Position numbers and translations under genes: made by a program
Notes under the pieces: generated by a model
What the model was told of the DNA's origin: nothing
What the model saw: only the letters and a program-made list of their open reading frames with translations
Database searches by the model: none
NCBI GenBank assembly: GCA_036897095.1
Contig: JAYMSP010002679.1
Coordinates: 1 to 22,949, forward strand
DNA: 22,949 nt
Direction of reading: 5' to 3'
From: Plantago elongata
Lineage: Eukaryota; Streptophyta; Magnoliopsida; Lamiales; Plantaginaceae
Shown here: positions 1-9,641 of the stretch, piece after piece
Layout of the letters: the number at the start of each line of letters is the position of its first letter
How positions within the stretch are numbered: the stretch's first letter is position 1

Positions 1-345
1 GATTTGGTTGTGTAGCGGAGACGAGATAGCTCGGAACTGATTGAGGCCTGGCCTTCCAAAGATGACGTTGTAGTTGAAGGCTTTGTCTACAACCAGGAAC
101 AACACCGTTTGGGTCGTTATCCTCGGAGAGGTTCCCATGGAAACTTGCAGCTTGATCGTTCCGATGGGAGTGACAACTGCATCCTTGAACCTGGATGGTG
201 AAGTGTTTACCTTCCCACACTCTATGTCTCCCAAGTTTATTTCATCTATAGTTCTCTTGGAAATGATATTCGAAGAGCTACCGGTATCTATTAAAACCTT
301 ATTGACTTTGTAAGTTGCAATTACTAAGGCGACTACTAACAGAAC
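1..345 (-). pseudogene. Gypsy-1 retroviral-type aspartic protease (partial)
   Basis: On the minus strand this segment encodes a pepsin-like retroelement protease, which would cleave the Gag-Pol polyprotein in the cytoplasmic particle. Visible motifs are the hydrophobic lead-in ending VNKVLIDTGSSSNII (bases about 310-265), with the catalytic D-T-G, and the later NVIFGRPGLNQFRAI near bases 60-20, equivalent to the conserved I-L-G-R flap/helix region. The frame is open from about base 345 to base 1 but has no start codon, as expected for a domain inside a polyprotein. The upstream acidic linker (bases 345-420) is in another frame, so a frameshift separates it from gag. The catalytic motif is intact. 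It continues off the left edge towards reverse transcriptase. Confidence 0.85.
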
Positions 346-420
346 ATTAGAGGAGGTCGGGTGTCTCCACTTCCGAAGGTAGGGGGAGGTATCTCACTAT
401 CATCAAAGAATATGGTGTTT

Positions 421-2379
421 GATCCCCTCGGAGGCGCTAGATTTCTTACCGAGTCTCCGTTTCGAATGTCTTGTGTTGTTCTTTCTCGGGCATTGCGCTA
501 TCCCCACCACTCGGACCTCTGGCTATGGCATTAATCACCTCGCTATAAGGCAAGTTCTCATAGTCTCCTTCGTCTGGATATTCCTCATATTTCCTTGCCT
601 CGGGAGAGGGAGTATTTTTTGGTGGAGGGGGAAGAGTTATCGACTTATGCCTCGGGCTCCATCTTTTCTTCTGCTCAGGACTTGTTCTTCTTCAAAATAC
701 GGCTCCTTGTGCTGACCACCTCGGATATGCATATGAATCTCTGTCTTGAGTTGAATACATTTCTCTATTGGATGTCCGATTTGTCTATGGAAAGCACAAT
801 AGGACCTTGCTTCCTTACCTTTCCTATTATTGTAGAAAGGCCTCGACCACTGGATATCTAGGCTCTTATCTACCATGATAGACATAATCTCTTCCCTCAA
901 ACGGTTTAATCGGGTATACTCAACATATCTCTTAGGAGGAGTCCGTTCTCTACGGAATTCTTGTTTTCTTTAGATGTCCCTCCTTGGATCTGGTTTCCAA
1001 GCTTTGGGAGCCTCTTGTTTAGCGGGTTCTTGACTCTTTTCTGTCCAGCTCTGACGGGGACATTCCTTCGGAACTCAACTCCGTATAAGACGTGATCACA
1101 TATATCCTCTAATTGTCTTTCATTGAGGATCTCTTCCTCGGATAACTTCTTTTGGAGGTCATGGTTGATGGTGTTAGCATACAGGTGACGGACCCGTTCT
1201 TTAATGTTATGCATTTCCATTCGTCGGACCTCCGCATTGAACCTATCTAAGAAAATTCGAAGATCTTCATTTCGGACTGAATGACTCCAGCTAGATGATC
1301 TACTGATCTCTTCCTTCTCTTGGATTTTTGGAACCTCTTTAGGAAGAGTGTGAAAACATCGTCAAATGACCTTATGGATCTGGATGGCAAGCTAGTCCAC
1401 CAATCCATTGCTTCTCCGAAGAGAGTAGTGAAAAAGTTGAGCGCCTTGAGGTTGTCATTGAGCCCGTTGGTATCCATCTTGGATTCATAATGGGTGAGAT
1501 GTGCCGTCGGACAACTATCTCCGAAGTATCGTTCAAAGTTCGGAATGGTACATTCCGCTAGTTTCTGTTCTCTTTGGATAGCATTGCATAGTGGATTCGG
1601 AACTCTCATTGTGACCTTCTCATGAGCGTTGACCATCTTGCTTAGTTTTGCCATTTCCGTTTCCAAAGCCTTCTGACGTGTAAATCTGTTTGGGGTAAGC
1701 TTTTCCCCTGTCTTCGGATCTAAGTCGGCTCCTGGTCTTTGATCAGCCCTGATCTCAACGACACTCTCTCCGGCAAAATCATCGGCTTTTGTCGGATTAG
1801 AAGCTATCCGGTTGGTTCTTGCAGGTTCGGCTCTAGCCTCTTCGGGAATCTTTTCCTGGTGCTTGCGAGAATTGGTTCTTCGGTTGATCAAATGACGAAG
1901 GTCATTGTCCCGGATCACTTCTCCAGCTCTTTCCTTGACTGGCCTTCTCTCATGCCCCGAGTGTGCGGGCTCAGCCTGCTCGGGAGGGGGCTGTTGGGGC
2001 GTTGGTTGGATGTTGTTTGAACACAAACATCCTTGAATGACGCTAAGTAGCAAGCTGAACAGATTAACGTTCATTCCGAACTCATAAGGAGAGAGGACAG
2101 TCCCATTTGGTAGGGTGAAATTTTTGCCAACCGGCGGTCCGTGCGCTCCTGGCGGAGGAGGCAGTTGGACTGGGGAGACCGGATCTCTCTCGTGAGGTAT
2201 GGGAGAGCATCTTGTGACGAAGTAGTGGCCGTATGCCCATCACTTGGAAAACTACTCCTTGTCTGAGTGGTTGTCCGAGCTGCTGCTGTCCTTCGGGTAG
2301 GAGGCCTGCCTCGAGGACGTCCAACTGGTATCCCTCTTGAAGGAGACACGATCCGAGCTGACTTTCGGGGTTTTGCCAT
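421..2379 (-). pseudogene. Gypsy-1 gag polyprotein, frameshifted
   Basis: This is the capsid/nucleocapsid polyprotein of the element. It starts at the ATG at 2379, 43 bases past the PBS, with a basic, Arg/Pro-rich N-terminus. The frame changes near 2074 and runs to 1247, carrying the Retrotrans_gag core (AMDWWTSLPSRSIRSFDDV at bases about 1430-1370). Another shift near 1250-1280 enters the frame with the motif RMEMHNIKERV (to 906), then again to 900-637 with the zinc-knuckle-like YCAFHRQIGHPIEKC (C-x2-H...GH...C). Downstream the frame with INAIARGPSGG (about 545-505) and the acidic linker to protease are in yet other frames. At least four frame changes make it a pseudogene. Long plus-strand frames across it are antisense shadows. 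Confidence 0.88.
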
Positions 2380-2421
2380 TTCGGATGATTAGTACGAGTG
2401 ACTTAGTATTTTGCTTCGATG

Positions 2422-2437
2422 CCCATAGACGGCGCCA
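2422..2437 (-). other. Gypsy-1 primer-binding site (candidate)
   Basis: Read on the minus strand this is TGGCGCCGTCTATGGG, four bases after the LTR end (CAACA then TAAT). TGGCGCC at this spot is the usual start of the primer site in Tat/Athila-type plant gypsy elements, where the CCA-end of a cellular tRNA primes minus-strand DNA. The exact tRNA is not assigned here. Confidence 0.75.
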
Positions 2438-2441
2438 ATTA

Positions 2442-3247
2442 TGTTGAGGTAAAATCTCCAACCACGGATATTACAAAAACCCAAGTTACTCTCACAATTC
2501 CTCAAGGCCTTGGATGGTTCGGGCTCCACTTCTCGCGTCCGGATCCTAATACTTGAATCTGCACGGATAACCTGAGGGGGGGGGGGGTTAGAACCTTTAG
2601 ACCCGGTTTACCTTGGATCAAACTGGATACGAGACTTTACTCAAGAGCGATTGTAAGTAAACTCTGTATAATTAAAAGCAATAGGCTTTTAGTATAGTGT
2701 AGGGATTAATTGAGCATATTTACTTGAGTTTACCTTGAGAGGTATTCCCTATTTATTGCGATTAATTCCCTTCTTGGGCCAGACTTGTTGGATCGTACCA
2801 AGTGTTGGACTAATAGAGCTTAATTGAGCCCGTGGATCATATGATTGTTATAACCCATATAGCATTTGGGCTATAGGCTAGATTAGTCATTCTGTAGGTA
2901 CTGAGGGCGTCGGAGTCATTCCACTTGTAGATACATCCGAGGTGATGGTTCCGGACCAAAGTTTCCGGAACAAAGCCCTCCACTACTAATCTATTATGAT
3001 TTGCCGCACTTGGTTGTCTTTAGGTTCGGATGTGCATATGAGATGATGGTCGGGACACGTCAAGTTCGGATGTGACGCGTTTGTCCGGCCATCCTATTCT
3101 CGATATTCTTCGTGTGTCTTGCCCAATCACGACCTCGGATGGTTAGTGACTCATATCTTCGGAATTTCGTCCTTGTAATACCGTGATGTCTTAGGATTTA
3201 TCCTCGGGTTTCCCCAATGACGGATTGGACATATTCATGTAACAACA
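2442..3247 (-). repeat. Gypsy-1 5' LTR
   Basis: An 806-bp LTR bounded by the inverted ends TGTTG (2442-2446) and CAACA (3243-3247). One boundary is fixed by the adjoining PBS, the other by the point where copia LTR sequence resumes at 3248. It contains a 12-G homopolymer (2576-2587). No long open frame is present. The partner LTR is outside the window, so its age cannot be estimated. Confidence 0.8.
2750..2759 (-). promoter_or_regulatory. TATA-like box in gypsy-1 LTR
   Basis: Minus strand reads CAATAAATAG, a plausible TATA element about 310 bases before the LTR end next to the PBS. This would place U3 at 3247 to about 2760 and R/U5 after it. Position and sequence are suggestive only. Confidence 0.35.
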
Positions 3248-3252
3248 TAGAG
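3248..3252. repeat. Candidate target-site duplication of gypsy-1 (one side)
   Basis: TAGAG directly follows the LTR end. The equivalent sequence in the copia 3' LTR (11115-11119) is GAGAG. The other TSD copy would be left of the window, so this is unconfirmed. Confidence 0.4.
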
Positions 3253-3421
3253 GCTACGATCGGTATATATTATATACCTGCTAAGATTATTTTCTTTGCT
3301 TTTCTGTTTATTTCTGCTACTTTGTTTCACACTTTGTTACACGCACTATTGCACCAACATTGGTACCAACATTAGTGAAAACAACACATTAGTACAAAAG
3401 TCACGGTCATATATTCTTTCA
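3248..3421 (+). repeat. Copia 5' LTR, 3'-terminal stub
   Basis: This matches the last ~160 bp of the 3' LTR (11115-11274): both share TATATTATATACCTGCTAAG, the TTACACGCACT stretch and the terminal ATTCTTTCA. The 5' copy has an extra 12 bp near 3357-3370, where ACCAACATT is duplicated. It ends with CTTTCA, the inverse of the 3' LTR start TGAAAG. The rest of this LTR was displaced left by gypsy-1. Confidence 0.9.
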
Positions 3422-3423
3422 AT

Positions 3424-3436
3424 TGGTATCAGAGCC
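3424..3436 (+). other. Copia primer-binding site (tRNA-iMet type)
   Basis: TGGTATCAGAGCC begins two bases after the LTR end CA. This is the standard plant copia primer site, complementary to the 3' end of initiator methionine tRNA. Confidence 0.93.
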
Positions 3437-3480
3437 ATCCGCCTAACTGATTGGTGTGTTGGACTTTTGTACTTGCTAAA

Positions 3481-5230
3481 ATGGATCCCAACAATCCACT
3501 TTTGAATAGGTTACCGAATTTAGATGGGTCAAACTATCACTATTGGAGCATTCTTCTAAGGACACATATCAAATCCACTGATACACGTGCTTGGAAGACT
3601 GTTGTAGAAGGTTACAAACTTCCACGATAAAGACCTGACAAAGACGGAGATGTTATTAACAAACCCGAAAGTTCATGGGCTGAGGATAACTGGAAGAGTC
3701 CTCTTATAATGAGAAGGCTCTCAATGCAATCTTTTTCAATATGAACCTCACATGTTTAGGCTCATTCAGAACTATATAACTGCTAAGCATGTTTGGGACA
3801 TCCTACAAAATATTGTGAGGGTGACTCAAGTGTACTTGAGAGCAAAACTAGGATGCTTCTAATCAAATTTGAGACTATGAGGATGGAGGAGACCGAGATC
3901 ATCAAATCTTATTTTGAGAGGATCTTGGAAATCTCCAATGAGTGCAAATGCTTGGAGAGTCACTTTCCAATAAGAAACCTGTCCACAAGGCAACTCGATC
4001 TTTGTCCTCTAGGTTGGCTACAAAGAGGTACATAATGGAAGATACTCAAAACTTAGCCACAATGGACTTCCATGTTATCATGAACAATCTCAAAAATCAT
4101 GAGATGTCTCTCAATGAGGAAGTACCAACAATAAACAAAGTCATTTCTCTTCATGTCAAATCCAAAGGATCTGAGGATTTCAGTGATGATGAGGAAGAAA
4201 TGTCTCTGGCAGCTTTTCAAAGAAAACATGATTCATTAGTTAAAAGGTTTAACAAAGGAAAATTCTTGGAAGGCCCGACTTCCTCATCTCCTCCCTCTGG
4301 TAGGCAAAGTTCTAGAAAGCCATTCAATCAAGTTAAACTTGATCCAAAAATCTTGGAAAAAGTTCAATGCTTTGAGTGCAAAGGATGGGGTCACTACCAA
4401 AAATGAGTGTGCAAACACTCTGAGGAAAAAAGGAAAGTCATTTTGGCTGAATTTGAATGAAGATGAGGTTTCAGACTATGAAGCCAATAACTCTGACAAA
4501 TGTGAGGATTCAGATCAACAGGTCATGGCTCTCTCAACTCTTGTTACTAGTCAGAATACCGAAAAACAATGTGTGAGTCACTGTGGAACCAATAGTGATA
4601 GGAACAATATATGCGAACTTGTAGTGTATCTTGGATACGATGATCCAGATGATCCAGAGAACTATTTATCTGATGAGCATGAAGCTACTAACCACTTGAA
4701 TATGAATTACTGGTGTTTTCATTGATCTCTTATGTCTGACATAAGTTCTCATCCAGATCAAGACTTAGTTCGTGATCAACTAATTCGTGAATTACTGGCT
4801 ATGTCTAAAGATATTATGTTGAAATACAAAGAGATGAAGAGATCTATCAAACCTCCGGAGAAGGAGAATGCTGAACTCAAGGACTCACTGGTTGAGCTAG
4901 AGGTCTTGTTGACCAAGAAGGATGCTAGGATCTAGGAATTGACCACAAAGCTAGAAAAGCCGAGGGAATCCTAGCCAAATGGAATACATGTACATTGGCA
5001 TTGAATATTGCCATAGAACAAGGTAATGAAGGGACCAAAGGTCTTGGTTTCACAAGTCCTAATGTTAATTTCTCTACACCTGTCAAAGAAAAATAACCCA
5101 AAAAATTCTTTGTGTGTCAATTCTTGTTTAAGACCTGGACATAAGAAACAATATTGCTATCTTTTGAAAAATAGGGAAAAATCAGCAAGTGTTGCAACCA
5201 TTGTTGCAACCAATGTTACTACAACAGTGG
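3481..5230 (+). pseudogene. Copia (Sirevirus) gag, frameshifted
   Basis: Gag would form the virus-like particle and bind RNA. The start is the ATG at 3481, 45 bases after the PBS; the first ~50 codons carry LDGSNYHYW, the usual copia gag opening, then a TAA at 3628. Further homologous pieces follow in shifting frames: FETMRMEETEIIKSYFERI (about 3870-3925) and LATMDFHVIMNNLKNHEM (4053-4106) of the UBN2 capsid region, then the zinc knuckle CFECKGWGH around 4369-4395, broken by a frameshift just after GHYQK. The C-terminal part (4732-4935) is charged and Leu/Lys/Glu-rich, predicted coiled coil, as in Sireviruses. A second CCHC-like motif, LRPGHKKQYC, lies at 5130-5160. Multiple stops and shifts show it is inactive. 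Confidence 0.87.
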
Positions 5231-5310
5231 TAGCAACAGAAGAATTGAACCCAGATCTCATGATAAACAGACTGAATTGAACCTGAAATGTATTGTAGTT
5301 TTATTTGCAT

Positions 5311-5663
5311 TAAGTGATCATCATGAAACTATTTGGTACTTTGATAGTGGTTGCTCGAGACATATGACATGAAAAAAGAAGAACTTGATAAACTTTGTTG
5401 CCCAAAGGTCAAGGAAGGTTACATATGGTGGAAGCTCGCAAGGTGAAGTGCTTGGTAAGGGTACCCTCATACTTGAAGGTTGCCCTCCCTTACAAGATGT
5501 TCTTCTTATTAAGGGACTAACCACAAATCTTCTGAGTATGAGTCATGTATGTTATGATGGTATGAAAGTCTACTTTGACAAGGATTTCAGTTTAGTGTTC
5601 AATAAGGTTTATGAGTGTATCATGACAGGTGAAAGATCTCATGATAACTTCTATGTCTGCTAA
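5311..5663 (+). pseudogene. Copia protease and gag-pre-integrase domain
   Basis: Reading through one stop, this stretch holds the copia aspartic protease site YFDSGCSRHMT (5340-5372, catalytic D-S-G), followed at once by an in-frame TGA (5373-5375). It continues with VTYGGSSQGEVLGKGTL and LLIKGLTTNLLSMS, the conserved protease C-terminal half and the start of the gag-pre-integrase (GAG_pre-integrs) domain, ending in MTGERSHDNFYVC and a TAA. In a complete Sirevirus the integrase HHCC domain follows; here it does not, so the polyprotein is cut off. The protein would mature Gag-Pol inside the particle. Confidence 0.88.
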
Positions 5664-6440
5664 TCATTTGAATAACTCTTTTCATTGTATCACTCTAACT
5701 TTGCAGATAAGATTTCTGATGAACAAGACTTTCGACCTTATAAGGAGAGTATCAGACAATTGATGGAATGACTTGGTCTAGACTGCTCTAAGACCTGCAC
5801 CTTACTTATGTTCACTACTATGAAATCCCAGGCTGATACCACTGTGATTGAAACTATGGCTACCACTATTGGATTAACATTGTACATGTCAATAAGATTT
5901 GAACTCATATGTTTGTCTTCCAGTAGATCAAAGAGTATGCTCTTTATGTGCACATCTACAAGGTACAAATCGTATATCTATTCTATGCACAATTCTTCAG
6001 CTAAATGTATTTTGGAATACATGTTTGGAACCATAAGCTCAAGATCATGCTACACTAGGGAAACTAACACTAAACTCATTGGATTTAATGACTCAAATTG
6101 TGTTGAGAACACTGACCATAAAAGATTCATGAGTAATGGATGCTTTTATTTAAGGAGAAATTTGGTCTCATGATATAGCAAGAAATATTGCTGATGTGTC
6201 TTATTCACTAATGAGTAAAAGGATGACTCTATGGGTAGTTATATCACTCAGCTTGATTAGGTCAACAATGTGCTACTCGGTAAAAAGATGTTGAGTGACA
6301 CATTATGTGATATTATTAGTGCCAAATGCATTACTAGGAATCCAAACATCAATCATGTAGACTCTAGGTGCCATGTATTCAAAAGCTCATATATGCACTA
6401 GCATCTAGACACCAACATAGCCTTCAAACCTAGAAGAGCT
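5664..6440 (+). pseudogene. Copia pol remnant: end of reverse transcriptase and RNase H
   Basis: After a short unassigned link, residues resembling the tail of copia reverse transcriptase and then RNase H appear in one frame to 6173: TNTKLIGFNDSNCVENTDHK (6065-6124) corresponds to the TLIGYSDADWAGxxDDRKS block of copia RNase H, followed by SNGCFYLRRNLVS. The expected D of the DADWAG motif is replaced (NDSNCVEN), so the active site looks lost. A weaker match near 6300-6390 (DIISAKCITRNPN) fits the later RNase H block with the C-D-N-x-S motif. Integrase and the reverse transcriptase YVDD region are absent. The segment is a deletion derivative. Confidence 0.78.
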
Positions 6441-7517
6441 CTAGAGTTGGACACATGTTAGGAGCACTGTACTGCCACTGTTATCATAACATCACTGATC
6501 AGCAGGGGTATATTTGTTTGTGATGTGAGTCCTTTTTTTGCTTTTGTCTTTCCTGCTTCTAGTTTGTGTCTAGGTTTAGTGCTAATGGTTTGATCAGTTA
6601 TTTTTTATCTCTCCTTCTCTCTCTCTACTATCTTGAGTATTGTGGGTGTTATGTTTGCTTGATTGTCTCTTCTCCCTTGCACTATTTTGAAAGTAACTAT
6701 AAGACCCCAATGAAGGCAACCAAGAAGAGTACAATGGGGACCATGTTTTTGTTGTGACTTTGCTATGGGTAGCACATGTACTGTTGCAGTCCACTCGATT
6801 CTCTAAGCCTACATTGAATCACTTATTTTGTGCACCCAGTTCTATTAGAGACGTCCAATTTCAATGCTATGAGTTGTGTGCTTGCCTTCACTTCGTATAA
6901 GCCAAAGCTTTCGACGGGATTCATGTGCGTTCTAATTATTTGACATGGTTCACAGACTCATAGTAACCCATGGGTTATCTGCATAAAGGCCTCAACTATG
7001 TTTCTTTGTTTTAATTTACTTTTGAGGAGTTAAGATAGGGACTGGATCCCATTGCTTGTGGTCTCGATTTGGGTAAGCTTGTGAGTTGATTTAATTAATT
7101 GATCATATCTGCCTGCACTAAAGTCTTAAGGTGTCTAGAGCCTGCATTTAGGGGAGTATTTATTTGGTATGTCAATCTGTAGGATGGGAATGGGTGTTGT
7201 TGTAACTATTGATGTCATTGTTTGTCTCACAGTGAATTTGATACTTATAGTCTTTGCTCAACCTCTACCATGATATCATGAGTTTTATTAAATTCGAAAT
7301 TCTGATATACCTTGGTGTTTGTAGAGAATTGTGTGTTCTTTTGCATTGTTTGGAAATTTGCTCCTTGGTTACTCATAATCTTGCACCTTTTAAGTCTGAA
7401 TTATGATATTTGTCGGAAATATGTAGTATGATTAAAGTGCAGGGATAGGTAATGATTCATCTCGAATTTGATGCATGAGAGACATACGTGTTCCCAAAGT
7501 CCAAAGTCTGATAGACA
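6441..7517 (+). other. Copia pol-to-env spacer, no recognisable gene
   Basis: About 1.1 kb of T-rich, stop-filled DNA. No convincing protein, tRNA or repeat was seen. In Sireviruses a non-coding stretch commonly separates pol from the envelope-like ORF, and this occupies that place. It includes a (CT)-rich run near 6607-6630. Confidence 0.5.
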
Positions 7518-7522
7518 TTCAA
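7518..7522. repeat. TRIM-1 target-site duplication, left
   Basis: TTCAA, repeated exactly at 8059-8063 on the other side of TRIM-1. Confidence 0.88.
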
Positions 7523-8058
7523 TGTAATGACCAGGACACTAAAGGGCCGACAAGGTTACGCATGATTGTCCTACCACTCAATATGATATTGTACACTTTG
7601 GGCCGGAGCTTGCACGGATTTGGTTTTAGGCTTCCCCAAAAGGCCTCATACCATAGAAGAGTGGTGGTCTACATATATATCCTTCACCCGTTCCACTCAC
7701 AAGCGATGTGGGATGCTGGGTATTAATTTCTACCCCCCCTTAAATTCTCGACGTCATCGTCAAGCTTTCTTATGTGTTGTCCCGGGACCAACCATCCGTA
7801 CATGACTGTAGAGGTGGCCCCTACGGGTTCAAGAGATGGCTCCCACCGCCGATATAGTATAGCACTTTGTCCCGCATGGCACTTAGTTCCCCCAATTTCG
7901 GATAGTCTAGCTCTGATACCATTTGTAACGACCTGATCACTAATGGGCCGAGACCTGGCCTGTTGGACCGGCAAGGTTACACATAACTGGCCCACCACTC
8001 GGTACGATATTGTTCGCTTTGGGCCGGAGCCCGCACAGATTTATTTTTGGGTATTACA
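7523..8058 (-). mobile_element. TRIM-1: terminal-repeat retrotransposon in miniature
   Basis: A 536-bp non-coding element on the minus strand. Its 5' LTR is 7924-8058 (reading TGTAATACCC... to ...CGTTACA), followed by two bases and a PBS TGGTATCAGAGC (7910-7921, seen on plus as GCTCTGATACCA). A ~180-bp internal segment ends in a purine tract AAGGGGGGGTAGAA (about 7729-7742), then the 3' LTR (7727-7523). Perfect 5-bp duplications TTCAA flank it (7518-7522 and 8059-8063). The 5' LTR lacks about 75 bp present in the other LTRs, between two copies of a TGGGT motif. It encodes nothing and would depend on another element's enzymes. Confidence 0.9.
7910..7921 (-). other. TRIM-1 primer-binding site
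   Basis: Minus strand TGGTATCAGAGC, two bases after the LTR end CGTTACA; complementary to initiator tRNA-Met. It fixes the minus orientation of the element. Confidence 0.88.
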
Positions 8059-8063
8059 TTCAA
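8059..8063. repeat. TRIM-1 target-site duplication, right
   Basis: TTCAA, identical to 7518-7522. Confidence 0.88.
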
Positions 8064-8248
8064 TGCATGAAGTGTTTGAATTAAAGAATGACTCTTCAAC
8101 TTCCAGGTTCTTCTCCTTTACTTCTCTTTGTTTTCCTTTTTAAATAGTGTGTTTTTCCTTGTGTCTCTCACAATTCTATTCACTTCCTCTCCCACACCAC
8201 CATCAATCTCTTACTCTCAGATCTATCTCCTTGTGTGCTTATCTCCCT
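8064..8248 (+). other. Leader upstream of env-like ORF
   Basis: A pyrimidine-rich stretch (CTTCTCC, CTCTCACAC) with a TTTTTAAATAG TATA-like site near 8137-8147, about 100 bases before the env-like ATG. It could be a subgenomic promoter or an untranslated leader; the sequence alone cannot decide. Confidence 0.35.
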
Positions 8249-9641
8249 ATGGGCCCCGATACCCAAGCTGCCGAGGCCCTTCGCCAATTATCTGCATCTC
8301 CCACCTCTCCTAACCCTAGTCCCCATCAGACTTCTCCCACCATGGGGTCTACTGAACTGAACTCTAGAGGATCTCCTGTAGGAGTTAAGTATCGACGTAG
8401 GAAGAAGAGGACTAATTAGGGAGAGACGATGGTGCAACGGATGGGGCGACTAAGCCCAAAAAGAAGCTCAAAGGTCGTGCTCAGTGTGCCTTGTTTGTCC
8501 AGCGTATTGCGGCGGAGTAAGTATCAGAGGAAGTATCCGAGGAAGAATCGACACCTACTGCGGTAAGCTCAGATGATGTTGTTGACACTGTGAGTGACAC
8601 AGTGGCTACCTCTGTGACATATACCTCCAGAGACCACACATAAACCGAGGATATGGGAACAGAGGATATGGAGGTGGATGAGTCAAATGCAAAGTCTGTA
8701 GATGTCATGTACATGGAGGAAGGGGAGGAAGAGATCTCACAACCTCAACCTGCCCCTATGCCAGCTTTCTCTGATTTCAGTAAACCAGCTTACTCCGTCA
8801 AGTTCTTTGTGGAAGATAGTGTCACTGATTGGCCCCAATTTGTGAACAGGCCATTATCAATGAGACTTACCTCAATGTAAAAAACTACATGGAGCATCAT
8901 ATCTTCCAATTTCTGGAGTCCCGTGGTCTTCTTGGGGGCATATGTCTCAATGGTTATCAAGGAGTTGTGCTACAATCTGTCCAAGAATGTTGGCACATAA
9001 GATGCTCCCAAGCATTGGAAAGCCTATTTGCGATGTAAGATTTACTCCTTCAGTCATAAAAAAATCAATGAGTACTTGAGTGCACCGAATGTTGAGGAGA
9101 CTGAGTTAGTTGTGTCCATGGATGAAGTTGCTCGTATGATCACTGGATGTAAAGTCACAAAATGGTCTCCTGAGTTTAAGGCCAAGAACCTCACAGCCTC
9201 GATGATGGCTGTGTTTATCATCTCTACTCACAATTGGTTACCCACGACCAATATCACCTTTGTGTCCACATCAACTGTTGTTCTTCTCTACAAGCTCAAA
9301 CTAGTCCTGCCAGTTAACTTAGGAGCTCGAATTTTGGAGAATATTGGTAAGTTCTGGTCTAAGGGGTGATAGGAAACCTGATGTATCCTTCATTTCTATA
9401 TGGGTACATCACCTTCAGGAACTTTCTACCTCGAGAAAATGAAGAACTGGTGGAGCCTTACAAGCCTTACTCAGTGTATTATCGGATCTTCAACTCCAAC
9501 AGAGTTCAGGATTTACCCTGGGTTGAACATGTGGAACCAAAAGTTGTAGAGGATGTTAAACCCACTGTTGTTGTCACACTAGAGCAGCATTTTGTGCCCA
9601 GGCCTTTGACCATGCCCGATCAGCTTATGCACAGCTGTTAG
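8249..9641 (+). pseudogene. Sirevirus envelope-like ORF, multiply frameshifted
   Basis: This ORF lies between pol and the 3' LTR, where Sireviruses carry an 'envelope-like' gene of unproven function. The best start is the ATG at 8249, with a Pro/Ser-rich, then Lys/Arg-rich N-terminus (KYRRRKKR, ending at 8419). The reading then moves to another frame with an acidic stretch (8560-8760, MEEGEEEISQPQ), then 8829-9027, then 9028-9369 and finally 9366-9641. The 9028-9369 part is globular and carries VSMDEVARMITGCKVTKWSP and THNWLPTTN, the conserved blocks of the plant env-like / 'putative plant transposon protein' (PF20167-type) family. At least four frameshifts and several stops disable it. No signal peptide or clear transmembrane segment is visible in what remains. 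Confidence 0.72.

Larger units (their letters stand above)
1..3247 (-). mobile_element. Gypsy-1: left-truncated Ty3/gypsy LTR retrotransposon
   Basis: On the minus strand the order is LTR (3247-2442), PBS-like site, gag, then aspartic protease running off the left edge, which is the Ty3/gypsy order. The gag style (CxxH...GH...C knuckle followed by a protease of the VLIDTGSS type) and the TGGCGCC primer site fit the non-chromoviral plant group containing Tat/Ogre/Athila-like elements; the exact lineage is inferred. The element sits in the 5' LTR of a copia element, because copia LTR sequence resumes directly at 3248. Several frameshifts make it a dead copy. The pol genes and second LTR, if present, lie left of the window. 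Confidence 0.88.

Noticed and set aside
1739..2020. Plus-strand ORF of 93 codons
   Set aside because: Antisense of gypsy-1 gag, which has clear Retrotrans_gag homology.
2576..2587. 12-G run as a polypurine tract
   Set aside because: It is inside the gypsy-1 LTR, not next to an LTR end; probably a homopolymer, possibly of uncertain length.
6594..6794. 66-codon minus-strand ORF in the copia spacer
   Set aside because: Derived from the (CT)n tract read in reverse; no homology and poor composition.
7910..7921. GCTCTGATACCA as part of a tRNA gene
   Set aside because: Only the 12-base complement of a tRNA 3' end is present, next to LTR ends; it is a primer-binding site.
7475..7998. Several 60-90-codon ORFs in both strands of TRIM-1, repeated in TRIM-2
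   Set aside because: These are repeats of a non-coding TRIM LTR; frames are not conserved between the copies.
7523..8058. Cassandra-type TRIM with 5S rRNA sequence
   Set aside because: No 5S-like internal promoter blocks were seen in the LTR, so family membership is left open.
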